This document shows, piece by piece, positions 1 to 9,443 of a stretch of 64,000 nt of DNA. Each line of letters begins with the position of its first letter. Positions within the stretch are counted from its first letter, which is position 1. Source of the stretch: Geothrix sp. PMB-07 (lineage in GTDB: Bacteria; Acidobacteriota; Holophagae; Holophagales; Holophagaceae); NCBI RefSeq assembly GCF_030758935.1, contig NZ_CP132333.1, forward strand, positions 1,736,992-1,800,991, in the 5' to 3' direction. The translations under genes were made by a program, and so were the position numbers. The notes under the pieces were generated by a model. It did not search any database and was not told where the DNA came from. It saw nothing but the letters and a program-made list of their open reading frames with translations.

Positions 1-948
1 CCTGGTTCCGCCGCCGCTCTGGAACAGGTCGATGCGAATGGGATCACCGCTGATCTTCCTGCATTCCAGGCGGAGCGTCTGCACTTTGCGCCGGTGGATC
101 CGCTGGCCTACTACCTGGTGCGGAAGGGCGCCCGGGGCCTGGGATTGGTCCAGGCGATGTCGCTTCCCCAGGCTTCCTTCGAGGCTTTTTTTCTCAACTG
201 CGATTCACGCCACAGCTTGCTCGGGGATTTGGCCATCCGCAAAGCGGTGGCTGAGTTGGTTCCATGGCAGCAGTTGGCCAGGGCCCGGCGGTTCTTCCCC
301 AGCCGCCTCGCCACGAGCTTCTGGCCTCCCGAGAGCTGGGCCTACAATCCGACTCCCCGCCCGCTGCCTCAGGTGGCGAATGCGGCGGCCATCCTGGAGG
401 CAGCGGGGTGGAAACTGGGGCCGGATGGCATCCGTCAGGATGCCCGCGGGCGGCGTCTCAGCCTGGTGGTTCACGATGGGGCGCCTTCGCCCAAGGAGAG
501 TTCGGCCCGCCGGATGGTGGCCTTGGCCGCCCAAGTCGGAATCCACATCGATCTGCGGCCCGGATCGCTGCGCGATGTGTTCGAGAAAGCCACCCAGCGT
601 GACGGCGATTTGTGGGCTTTCGGTTGGGCCCTCTCCCTGGATCCGGATGTGCACAGCCCTCTGTTCACGCGGGAAGGGTTTCTGACCAAGGCGAACGTGA
701 GCAGCTTCCTGAATCCGGAGATTGATCGCAAGTTCGATGAGGGTCGGCACACCATGGATCCCGAAGCGCGGAAACGGATCTACCAGGAGATCGCCGAGCT
801 CATCTACCAGTACAAGCCCGTCATCCCCATCAACTATCGGCAGACGCGGGTGCTGATCCATCGACGTTTGCATGGCGTCGTCTTCGATCAGCTGGGCCAA
901 AGTTCCGGATTCTGGCCCGGTCGCAGAGGCTGGGTGCTCGGGAGCTGA
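1..948 (+). CDS. Family 5 extracellular solute-binding protein (5'-truncated by window edge)
   Basis: The reading frame is already open at base 1 and runs to TGA at 946-948, so only the C-terminal 315 residues are present. The sequence is the C-terminal lobe of a family 5 (peptide/nickel type, DppA/OppA-like) periplasmic binding protein. Evidence is the stretch with LSLDPD, SPLFTREG and FLNPEID, followed by the ARKRIYQEIAELIYQYKPVIP helix-strand typical of this family. It is a close paralogue of the next gene and shares the unusual ending GFWPGRR-W. Known family members deliver peptides or similar ligands to an ABC importer; no permease or ATPase gene is visible here, so the ligand cannot be assigned. 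The missing N-terminus should hold the signal peptide. Confidence 0.85.
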   Translation, partial: PGSAAALEQVDANGITADLPAFQAERLHFAPVDPLAYYLVRKGARGLGLVQAMSLPQASFEAFFLNCDSRHSLLGDLAIRKAVAELVPWQQLARARRFFPSRLATSFWPPESWAYNPTPRPLPQVANAAAILEAAGWKLGPDGIRQDARGRRLSLVVHDGAPSPKESSARRMVALAAQVGIHIDLRPGSLRDVFEKATQRDGDLWAFGWALSLDPDVHSPLFTREGFLTKANVSSFLNPEIDRKFDEGRHTMDPEARKRIYQEIAELIYQYKPVIPINYRQTRVLIHRRLHGVVFDQLGQSSGFWPGRRGWVLGS

Positions 949-1022
949 GCGCGCCAATGGAGGCAGTTCCCACCCGGGCCGGGACTCACGACGAAGGCCA
1001 AAGGCACCGATTTAGGGGCATG

Positions 1023-2588
1023 ATGCACTGGCGTACCTTCGCTTTCACCCTCAGCCTTCTTTCCGGTCTCTGGGCCGGTGGAGACGTGATTCATGTGGCC
1101 GTGAATCCTTGGACCACCTTGAATCCCCTGATCCTGTCCCAGGATACCGATGTGGAGATGGCGGACCTGCTGTTCGACCGTCTGGTCACCATCGATGCGA
1201 AGGGCGCCTACATTCCCGAATTGCTGGAGTCGTGGAAAATCCTCCCGGGCGGCCGAGAGGTGATCCTGAAATTGCGGCCGGGGATGACTTGGCATGATGG
1301 CACTCCCATCGAGGCGGAGGATCTGGTCTTCACCTGGAAGGCGCTGAGGCTTCCGCGGGTCCGGCAGATCGCGGACACGGCTGGCGGGGTGACCAGCTTT
1401 GAGGACTTGAAGGCCGAGGATGCCCACACGGTGAGGATTCGCCTCCGGCGGCCCCGGGGCACCCTCCTCTCGGACCTCTACAACTTCATCCCGGTTCCCC
1501 GCCATCGCTACGAAGTAGGCCCCAAGCCGCTTCAGGATGCTGTCAATTTTGCGCCGATCGGCTCTGGTCCCTACCGGGTGGTGGGAAAGGGCAGTGCCAC
1601 AGAGGTGCGCCTGGAGCGCTGGGATGGCTACCGCGGGGCGCACCCGGGGCAGGCTACCGGGTTCATCTTGATGCAGCTGGGCAACGTGAAGGCGCTGAGC
1701 CTGATGCAGCAAGACCAGCTTCACTACGCGGGAGTGGGTTCCCTGCGCTACTACCTGGTGCGCAAGGGCGCCCAGGGCGCAGGCCTGGTGCAGGCTGTAT
1801 CGGTGCCCTTGGCCACCTTCGATGCGCTGATCCTCAACTGCGATTCAAAGCACAGCGTGTTGGGCGATCCCACCCTCCGGCAGGCTCTCTATGAACTGCT
1901 GCCCTGGGAAGAGCAGGCCAAGGTCCGACGCTTCTTCCCGGCCCGGTTGTCGACCAGCTTCTGGCCACCAGAAACCTGGGCCTACGACCCCACACCGCGT
2001 TCTCTTCCACAGCCAGAACGGGCTGCAGCGCTGATGGAGGCCGCAGGTTGGAAACTGGGGGCTGACGGTCTTAGGCACGATGCGAAGGGGCGGCCGCTCA
2101 GCCTGGAAATGTATGATTTCGCGCCCCCCAGCAAGCTGAATGTGAGCCATCAACTGGTTATTCAGGCCGCCAAGGTGGGCGTGCGGATCAACCTCCACTA
2201 CCTCACCTATCCCGAAGTGATGGCGAAGGCTCAAGGCCAGGCGGGCGACATCTGGACCTACGGTTGGGCACTCTCGCTGGATCCGGATCTTGAAAGTCCC
2301 CTCTTCACTCGGGAGGGGCTGACCACGAAGGCCAATCTGAGTGGCTATCTGAATCCCGAGATGGACCGCCTGTTCGATCAGGGGCGGCACACGCAGGATC
2401 AGGAGGCCCGGAAGCAGATCTATCGGCACATCTCCGAGATCATCTTCCGGGACAAGCCCATCATTCCGATCAACTATTTCCAGCAGCGGGTGCTGGTGCA
2501 TCGGCGGTTGAAGGGCGTCACCTTCAACCAGTTGGGCCAACCGTATGGCTTCTGGCCCGGCCGGCGCAACTGGAAGCTGGAACCCTGA
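1023..2588 (+). CDS. Family 5 extracellular solute-binding protein
   Basis: A complete family 5 binding protein of about 521 residues. The frame extends upstream to 957, but adjacent ATGs at 1020 and 1023 are the likely starts: AGGGG lies at 1014-1018, and the protein then opens with a signal peptide (MHWRTFAFTLSLLSGLWAGG). The N-terminal lobe has the family pattern NPLILSQDTDVEMADLLFDRL and GMTWHDGTPIEAEDLVFTW. The C-terminal lobe aligns almost without gaps to the preceding truncated gene. No lipobox Cys follows the signal peptide, so a soluble periplasmic protein is expected. The 74-base gap from its paralogue suggests tandem duplication and possibly co-transcription. Ligand unknown. Confidence 0.88.
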   Translation: MHWRTFAFTLSLLSGLWAGGDVIHVAVNPWTTLNPLILSQDTDVEMADLLFDRLVTIDAKGAYIPELLESWKILPGGREVILKLRPGMTWHDGTPIEAEDLVFTWKALRLPRVRQIADTAGGVTSFEDLKAEDAHTVRIRLRRPRGTLLSDLYNFIPVPRHRYEVGPKPLQDAVNFAPIGSGPYRVVGKGSATEVRLERWDGYRGAHPGQATGFILMQLGNVKALSLMQQDQLHYAGVGSLRYYLVRKGAQGAGLVQAVSVPLATFDALILNCDSKHSVLGDPTLRQALYELLPWEEQAKVRRFFPARLSTSFWPPETWAYDPTPRSLPQPERAAALMEAAGWKLGADGLRHDAKGRPLSLEMYDFAPPSKLNVSHQLVIQAAKVGVRINLHYLTYPEVMAKAQGQAGDIWTYGWALSLDPDLESPLFTREGLTTKANLSGYLNPEMDRLFDQGRHTQDQEARKQIYRHISEIIFRDKPIIPINYFQQRVLVHRRLKGVTFNQLGQPYGFWPGRRNWKLEP

Positions 2589-2594
2589 GCAGAC

Positions 2595-3656
2595 TCAGAG
2601 TCGGTCGAAACGGATGACTTCGATCTTCCCGGGCTTCGCCTTGGGCGCCTCTTCGCGTTCGGGCCGGTGTTCCCGCTCGGGCCCACGGTCGGACCGATGT
2701 TCGCGGGGCGGGCGGGACTCATGGCGACGGGGTTCGGGGGGAGGTTCGGGCCGTGGCGCGGGTTTCGCCGCAGGCGCGGCGGCGGGGATTCCCTGGCGCT
2801 CGCGGCCAGCCCAGACCGCACCCACCTGCTTGATGCGGTCCACCAGACGGGCCGGTTCCAGCACCTGGATGCCATCGCCGAACTGCATGGCCCAGCGGGC
2901 GATGGCGCGGAGATCGGTGGCCGTGAAGGACACCAGAGCCTGGCCATCCCCCTGTTCTTCGATCTTGAAGTTCGGGAAGGCGGGAGGGGCCTGCTTCACC
3001 GCGAACACCCACTGCTTGAGCAGGGTGGCTTTGACTTGGATGGGGTCGCCGCCCAGCCAGCCGCCGATGAGGTTCGCGGGAGTGCCCTCCGCGTAGGGCC
3101 CCTGCGCGGCGCGGCCGGCACCATCCACGGCATTGACCTCGGCCAGCAGGTCCACGCGGTGGTGGCGCTCGGCGTTGTAGCGGCGGTCCCAGCCCCAGAC
3201 GTACCAGGCCTTGCTCAGGGCGTCGAAGGTGAGGTGGCGGGGTTCAAAGGTGCGGGGCGCGTTGGTCTCGGCGTCGGCAAAGATGAATTCCACCGCCCGG
3301 CCTTCGCAGATGGCCGAAAGGACGGCCTGGGCCAGGGGCGGAAGGGTGGCGGGGACAGTTGCTGCTGCGGTGGTTGCGGCGCGCTTCTGCTCCACGGGCA
3401 TCGACTCGGGAGTCTCAGAGCTGAGGGAGACCGGTGTCGCTTCCACTGCCTTGGCGGCTTTGCCCTTGGCGGGTGCCTTCGTGGCGTCCTTGCTCTTGGC
3501 CACAGCAGCCTCGGCCGCGACGGAATCAACCACGGCAGGCTCAACGGCCTTTGCGACAGCCTTCTTGGCGGAGGCGGTCTTGGCTTTGGCGGCGGGTTTA
3601 TCTTCCGCGGTGGCGGCAGTCACGGGCTTCTTGCGAGGGGTCTTAGTCACGGCCAT
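2595..3656 (-). CDS. WYL-domain protein with Ala/Lys-rich N-terminal tail
   Basis: 353 residues in three parts. Residues 1-105 are low-complexity Ala/Lys/Pro/Thr with repeated AKA, KKA and PAKGKAAK, resembling histone H1-like tails. Residues 106-285 match a WYL ligand-sensing domain, with W151-Y152-V in the AWYVWGWD strand, the conserved Arg in HHRVDL, and a WCX-like C-terminal half. Residues 286-353 are a charged Pro/Arg/Glu tail rich in PEPRR and REHR. WYL regulators normally carry an N-terminal HTH domain; none is visible, and the basic tail may replace it for DNA or RNA contact (inference). The gene converges on the solute-binding gene with only 6 bases between the stops. Function beyond regulation is unknown. 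Confidence 0.7.
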   Translation of the reverse strand: MAVTKTPRKKPVTAATAEDKPAAKAKTASAKKAVAKAVEPAVVDSVAAEAAVAKSKDATKAPAKGKAAKAVEATPVSLSSETPESMPVEQKRAATTAAATVPATLPPLAQAVLSAICEGRAVEFIFADAETNAPRTFEPRHLTFDALSKAWYVWGWDRRYNAERHHRVDLLAEVNAVDGAGRAAQGPYAEGTPANLIGGWLGGDPIQVKATLLKQWVFAVKQAPPAFPNFKIEEQGDGQALVSFTATDLRAIARWAMQFGDGIQVLEPARLVDRIKQVGAVWAGRERQGIPAAAPAAKPAPRPEPPPEPRRHESRPPREHRSDRGPEREHRPEREEAPKAKPGKIEVIRFDRL

Positions 3657-3744
3657 GGGTTCGAGGCTCCTGGCCCATCATCCACCAAAGACGCGGGAAT
3701 GGTCCATCTCCCAGTTGAGCACCGGGTTTTCCTGGCCATCGGGA

Positions 3745-4680
<936 letters not shown>

Positions 4681-4717
4681 GGTTCCATCCTCCACGCCTG
4701 CTCGAATGGCGCAATCC

Positions 4718-4992
4718 CTAGGAGCCCGTCCAGGTCATGGGTAGGGGCTGCACTGGGGCGCCAGCCGAGGGAGGCAAGGAAGGCGACGAAGGCCATGGCG
4801 GCTCCAAGGACGAGGAGTCTGACGCAACATCCCGACGGCTGCCGCCCCAGCCCGAAGGGTTGGCGGCAAAGGGCCCCCATGCTGTGTCGGCGGGCTTGAA
4901 CGGTGAACCCGCACCGCCCTGCGCCCCCCTCCTTGCCTGGTGGCCCTTTGCCGTCAATGCAGCCCCTATCGATGACTTGGACGGGCTCCTAG
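4718..4992. repeat. 275-bp element with 39-bp imperfect terminal inverted repeats (MITE-like)
   Basis: The gap between xerD and acpP (4681-5088) has no credible gene. Its ends 4718-4756 and 4954-4992 are inverted copies of each other over 39 bases. The outer 21 bases (CTAGGAGCCCGTCCAGGTCAT against ATGACTTGGACGGGCTCCTAG) differ at one base, and there are about six differences over the full arms. CTAG occurs at both extremes and could be a target duplication or part of the repeat. A second nested pair (about 4861-4878 and 4940-4956, core GGCAAAGGGCC) sits inside. This looks like a small non-autonomous transposable element or degraded insertion sequence. The interior contains only short open frames without recognisable protein similarity. 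Confidence 0.6.
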
Positions 4993-5088
4993 TATTCTTG
5001 CGGGTTTGCAGGGGATGCTTTACCTGGGGTTTGGAAAATCGGCCCGGGTTGTGTTAGGGTTTCCAGGTTCGATTTGGAGGAGCCCCCG

Positions 5089-5328
5089 ATGGCTGATGTC
5101 CGTAAGAAGGTTATTGCGATCATTGCTGAGCAGCTGGCCAAGCCCGAAGATTCCATCTCCGAGTCCAGCCACTTCGTCGACGATCTCGGTGCCGACAGCC
5201 TCGACACCGTCGAGATCATCATGGCGATTGAGGAGGCCTTCAGCCTCGAGATCCCCGAGAGCGAGCAGGAGAAGATCCGCACCGTGGGCGACGCCATCGC
5301 CTACATCGAGAAGCACTCGAAGGCCTGA
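5089..5328 (+). CDS. acpP: Acyl carrier protein
   Basis: 79 residues, the standard ACP length. The ATG at 5089 is chosen over an in-frame start at 5074 because GGAGG at 5076-5080 lies 8 bases upstream and the protein then begins MADVRKKV. The 4'-phosphopantetheine attachment serine is in GADSLDTVEI, followed by the acidic helix IMAIEEAFSLEIPESE. The protein carries growing acyl chains for type II fatty acid synthesis in the cytoplasm. fabF follows after a strong terminator, the classic acpP-fabF order. The hairpin between them probably lets acpP be expressed at a higher level than fabF (inference). No confident promoter was identified. Confidence 0.97.
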   Translation: MADVRKKVIAIIAEQLAKPEDSISESSHFVDDLGADSLDTVEIIMAIEEAFSLEIPESEQEKIRTVGDAIAYIEKHSKA

Positions 5329-5344
5329 TCCCTACGCGTAGTGA

Positions 5345-5385
5345 CGTGCCGCAGCGCCCCCATGGCCCTGCGGCACGTTTGTTTT
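5345..5385 (+). terminator. Intrinsic terminator between acpP and fabF
   Basis: A perfect 10-bp stem, CGTGCCGCAG (5345-5354) with CTGCGGCACG (5368-5377), a 13-base loop and the T-rich tract TTTGTTTT (5378-5385). It lies just after the acpP stop and before the fabF start. It fits partial termination that would keep acpP mRNA in excess. Confidence 0.85.
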
Positions 5386-5408
5386 CCGATCCCACCTGAG
5401 GTGAATCC

Positions 5409-6662
5409 ATGAGCAGGACCGTCCAGCGTCGTCGCGTCGTCATCACCGGCATGGGGACCGTCAACCCCTGCGGGCTCACCGTGCCCGAGACCTGGGACAA
5501 CCTGCTGGCCGGCAAGAGCGGCATCAGCACCATCGACCGCTTCGATGTCACCGACTTCGCCTGCAAGATCGCGGGCCAGGTGAAGGGCTTCAACCCGGAT
5601 CTGTTCATCGACAAGAAGGAACAGAAGAAGATGGACATCTTCATCCACTACGCCCTGGGCGCGGCCCATGAGGCCTGGGTGGATGCGGGCTTCGACCAGA
5701 TCGAGCTGACCAAGGCGGAGCGGGAAGTCTTCGGTACCTACATCGGCAGCGGCATCGGCGGTCTCAGCACCATCTGGGACGAGGCCAACGGCTACCGCGG
5801 CCCCCGCCGCACCAGCCCCTTCTTCATCCCCAGCCTCATCGTGAACCTGGCCAGCGGCCAGGCCAGCATCAAGTACGGCCTGCAGGGACCCAACAGCGCA
5901 GTCGCGACGGCATGCGCCACCGGCGCCCACGCCATCGGCGACGCAGCTCGTTTGATCGCCTTCGGCTACGCGGATCGCATGATGGCGGGCGGCAGCGACT
6001 CCGTCATCAACCAGCTGGGCGTCGGCGGCTTCGCGGCCATGCGCGCCCTCAGCACCCGCAACGATGAGCCCGAGCGCGCTTCCCGTCCCTTCGATGTGGA
6101 CCGGGATGGCTTCGTCATGGCGGAAGGCGCGGGCATTGTCATCCTCGAGGAGTACGAGCTGGCCAAGGCCCGGGGCGCGAAGATCTACGCCGAAGTGGCC
6201 GGCTACGGCATGAGCGGTGATGCCAACCACATCACCACGCCCGCTCCCGAGGGCGAGGGCGGCCAGCGCGTCATGCGCGCGGCGCTCAAGGATGCCGACA
6301 TCGCGCCCGAGCAGGTGGGCTACGTGAACATGCACGGCACCAGCACGCCCGTGGGCGACAAGCTGGAGTGCCTGGCCATCCAGAAGGTCTTCGGCGAGCA
6401 CTCCAAGAAGATCAAGGTGAGCAGCTCCAAGTCCATGCACGGCCACTTGCTGGGTGCCGCCGGCGGCCTGGAGACCATCGTGGCGGCCCTGGCCGTCAAG
6501 ACCGGGAAGATTCCCCCCACCATCAACGTGGACAACCAGGATCCCGAGTGCGGCCTGGATGTCACGGCCAATGTGGCCGGAACCTTCGATGCCGAATACG
6601 CCATGAACAATGGCTTCGGCTTCGGCGGCACCAATGGCTGCTTGGTGCTGCGCAAGGTCTAG
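5409..6662 (+). CDS. fabF: 3-oxoacyl-[acyl-carrier-protein] synthase II
   Basis: 417 residues, a full-length KAS II. The thiolase-fold catalytic triad is visible: C169 in ATACATGAHAIGDA, H309 in MHGTSTPVGD and H346 in KSMHGHLLGAAGG, with the C-terminal GFGFGGTNG loop. It condenses malonyl-ACP with acyl-ACP in fatty acid elongation. The canonical NHGTSTPxGD reads MHGTSTPVGD here, a mild variant. It follows acpP and its terminator. Together with the desaturase (9444-10598), the acyl-CoA ligase (48655-50478) and accC at the right edge, it forms part of the cell's lipid machinery scattered through the window. Confidence 0.97.
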   Translation: MSRTVQRRRVVITGMGTVNPCGLTVPETWDNLLAGKSGISTIDRFDVTDFACKIAGQVKGFNPDLFIDKKEQKKMDIFIHYALGAAHEAWVDAGFDQIELTKAEREVFGTYIGSGIGGLSTIWDEANGYRGPRRTSPFFIPSLIVNLASGQASIKYGLQGPNSAVATACATGAHAIGDAARLIAFGYADRMMAGGSDSVINQLGVGGFAAMRALSTRNDEPERASRPFDVDRDGFVMAEGAGIVILEEYELAKARGAKIYAEVAGYGMSGDANHITTPAPEGEGGQRVMRAALKDADIAPEQVGYVNMHGTSTPVGDKLECLAIQKVFGEHSKKIKVSSSKSMHGHLLGAAGGLETIVAALAVKTGKIPPTINVDNQDPECGLDVTANVAGTFDAEYAMNNGFGFGGTNGCLVLRKV

Positions 6663-6700
6663 AAGCACCCGAACAATCTGGGAAGAAGAGGAGGCATTCC

Positions 6701-9388
6701 ATGTCCTTCGGCATCGTCCGTCTATGGGCCCTCGCCATTTCCTTGCAGCTGCCCATGACGATGTTGGCTGCGGGGCTTCCGGATCAGGTCACGCCCGTGG
6801 CGCGGCACCTCCACGCCAAGACCGGCCTTGAGGTGGTCAGCGGCGAGGTGCTGCTGCCCCGGGCCTTTCTCCGCGGCTACCTGCGCCCCGCCGCCGGAGA
6901 GACGGGCCTGGTGACGCCCCAGCTGCTGCCTGCGGCACCCCTGGATGCGGCCGATCAGCGGGAGGCCATTCCCTTCCAGGTGGTGGCCCTGCGGCGAGGC
7001 CAAGTGGCCGAAGCCCGGCTCGAACTGATGGATGATCGCGGCGTGAAGGTCGCGGACCTGCGCTTCCCCATGCCCAGCCGCGTGGGTGATGCGAAGCCCC
7101 TGCAGCAATGGCTCACCCGGCGCCTGCAGGACTGGGAGCTGTGGTCTGACGAACCTTCGCCTCTGCGCCTGCCCCTGCGACGTGCGGCAGCCTCGGCCTA
7201 CGGCTTCGAGGTGCCGGATCGTTCCTCCCGTCGTCGCCAGCGGGAAGAGCAGGGTGGTCCTTCGCTGCTGGCGCTCCTGGGTGGCCGGGCCGCGGTGGAT
7301 GAAACCCTGCAATTGGATCGGCCCCTGGTGCCCCGGGGCAAAAAAGCAGCCGTAGAAGCTCCGGTTTCACTCGCCTCCCTGACGGGCATCACCACGCCCC
7401 CCCATCCCTGGGCGGAGATGCGCCGGTCCTCTGCGCGCCTCGCGCTGACGGATTGTGTGCCCCAGGATCGCGCCCTGCTGTACCTGCCCAAACCAAAGGC
7501 GGCGCTGGCCTCGCTGGAAGGGGCTGGCGCGACCTTCCTGCAGCGGGTTTCCAGTTTCTCCGGCAGCGGCGGCTTGGATACGAGCATCATCAGCCGGACG
7601 CTGGAGGACCTGGGCCTGGGCGATGGCCGGGGGCGGCGTCTGATCGAATCCGGCGCGATCCGCGAAGCGGCGATCTTCTTTCCGGATCTGGCTTTCATGG
7701 CGGGCACCGAAGCCACGGTGGTGGCCGATCTGGCCCGGCCCGAGGAAGGCAGCTTCATCCCGGAGGGTTCGGTTCACAGCTACAAGACCCTCGGCGGGAA
7801 GGCCTTTGCGGCCCGCCGGGGTTCCCGCATTTTCCTGTCCACTTCCAAATCAGAACTGGAGCTGGCCCTCGCGCTGCAAACCGCCAGCGGAAAGAACAGC
7901 CTGGGCCGCTCCGATGAATTCGCCGTGGTGTTGGAAAAACTCGCACCCGAGGCGGATACCGAGGTCTTCGCGTACCTTTCAGATGCTTTCATCCGCGCCC
8001 TGGTGGGGCCTCGCCAGCGCCTCCTGCAAGCCCGGCAAGCCGAGGCCCGCGCCGACATGGAGGTGGTGGCGGCAGCGGCCCTGCTGCGCCGCATGGACGC
8101 GCCGGGTGAACCCTCGAATCTGGCTGATCTGAAGGCTCGCGGCTACATTCCCCAGGGTGTGAATCTGGGGCCCCTGACGCTCACCGCCACGGGCCAGGTG
8201 CGTCACGCGGTCTTTGGTCCTCTGGAACGTCTGCACCCCCTGGCCCGGATTCCATTGAAGGAGGTCAGCGCCGACGAGGCAGCAGCCTATGCGGCCTTCA
8301 AGGAGGCCTACAGCCGCTACTGGAGCCGCTATTTCGATCCCATCGCCTTCCGTCTGGATGCCAAGGTGGACGGTCGGCAGGAGCTGGAAACCTTCGTGCT
8401 GCCCCTGCTGGACAGCAGCATCTACCTGCCCATGCGGACCCTGCTCTCACAGGAGGGGCCGCTGCCGCAGCCACGCTGGCGCCAGCCCATGGTGGCGGAG
8501 CTGAGTCTGCGGCTGCGCACCGAAGAAGGCTCACTGCCTCGGCCCTTGGGGGAGATGGCTCAGGGCCTGATGCAGGTGAGCACGGGCGTCATGGTGGCGG
8601 CCTTTCCCGACGGCGCACCCGTGCTGGCCACAGGCAACGGGAGCCCCGCCACCATCCTGGAATCCGATCCCTTCAACCAGCGTAATGGGCTGGTGGGCAT
8701 GGGCGCCCTGGCCTTGGGCGTGTTCACGCGCCCGGTGGTGATCGCCCTGGAGCTGAAGGATCCAGAGGCCACCCGAAAGTCCCTGCGGGAGGTGGTCTAC
8801 CGCATGTTGCCTTCCAGCCTGTGGCAGGGCGGTGAGCTGGATGGCCTGCTGAGCACCGAACCCGACGGCAGCCTGATGCTGCGGCTGGGCTTCCTGCGCC
8901 TGGCCAGCATGCGCTTCACGTTCCGGGTGGAGGACCGCTGGCTGCTGCTGTCCAACGACGCCAGCCTGCCCGCCAGTCTCCTGACAGGGACGGATGCGGG
9001 CGAGGCTTACGCGGCCAGCCTGCGCTTGCATCCGGAAGCGCTGGATCGGGGCCTTCCCGCGGCCTTCCAAGCGGCGGTGGAGGGGGAATCCCGCAGCGCC
9101 TTCGCGGCCATGGCCTGGCTGGGACCTTGGCTGCGCCTGGGGGAGGATGTGAAGGCCGCGCAAGCCGACAGCCACCGCATCCTCGGCGTGGCGCCCTTGC
9201 TCGCTCCGGACGCCCTGACCACTGGCCGTTGGCTGGAGCACAAGGCTTACGGTCGGCCCACCCGACCTGCCACGCCCTTGCGAGATCCCGCCCGGGATTT
9301 CGGATTGCTGGAGGGCGTCCGCGATCCCAAGGTGGAGATGCGCTTCGAGGACACGGGGCTGCGGGCTCGCCTGAGCTGGCGGCGCTAG
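6701..9388 (+). CDS. Large exported protein of unknown function
   Basis: 895 residues starting at the ATG at 6701, preceded by GAGG in AAGAAGAGGAGGCATTCC. A signal peptide is likely (MSFGIVRLWALAISLQLPMTMLAAG). There is no other obvious membrane segment. An Arg/Glu-rich linker at about residues 165-185 (SSRRRQREEQGG) separates an N-terminal region from a long remainder with phrases such as FLSTSKSELELALALQTASG and LLLSNDASLPASLL. These resemble proteins that compare or score stored values, but no family was recognised with confidence. It sits 38 bases after fabF and 55 bases before the desaturase, so it may be in the same transcript. Periplasmic or outer-membrane-associated location is inferred from the signal peptide only. 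Confidence 0.75.
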   Translation: MSFGIVRLWALAISLQLPMTMLAAGLPDQVTPVARHLHAKTGLEVVSGEVLLPRAFLRGYLRPAAGETGLVTPQLLPAAPLDAADQREAIPFQVVALRRGQVAEARLELMDDRGVKVADLRFPMPSRVGDAKPLQQWLTRRLQDWELWSDEPSPLRLPLRRAAASAYGFEVPDRSSRRRQREEQGGPSLLALLGGRAAVDETLQLDRPLVPRGKKAAVEAPVSLASLTGITTPPHPWAEMRRSSARLALTDCVPQDRALLYLPKPKAALASLEGAGATFLQRVSSFSGSGGLDTSIISRTLEDLGLGDGRGRRLIESGAIREAAIFFPDLAFMAGTEATVVADLARPEEGSFIPEGSVHSYKTLGGKAFAARRGSRIFLSTSKSELELALALQTASGKNSLGRSDEFAVVLEKLAPEADTEVFAYLSDAFIRALVGPRQRLLQARQAEARADMEVVAAAALLRRMDAPGEPSNLADLKARGYIPQGVNLGPLTLTATGQVRHAVFGPLERLHPLARIPLKEVSADEAAAYAAFKEAYSRYWSRYFDPIAFRLDAKVDGRQELETFVLPLLDSSIYLPMRTLLSQEGPLPQPRWRQPMVAELSLRLRTEEGSLPRPLGEMAQGLMQVSTGVMVAAFPDGAPVLATGNGSPATILESDPFNQRNGLVGMGALALGVFTRPVVIALELKDPEATRKSLREVVYRMLPSSLWQGGELDGLLSTEPDGSLMLRLGFLRLASMRFTFRVEDRWLLLSNDASLPASLLTGTDAGEAYAASLRLHPEALDRGLPAAFQAAVEGESRSAFAAMAWLGPWLRLGEDVKAAQADSHRILGVAPLLAPDALTTGRWLEHKAYGRPTRPATPLRDPARDFGLLEGVRDPKVEMRFEDTGLRARLSWRR

Positions 9389-9443
9389 CCAGAAGTTACA
9401 GCGAATTGGGAGAAGCGGCTGGACCTCAGGGCTACCCTTTTTC

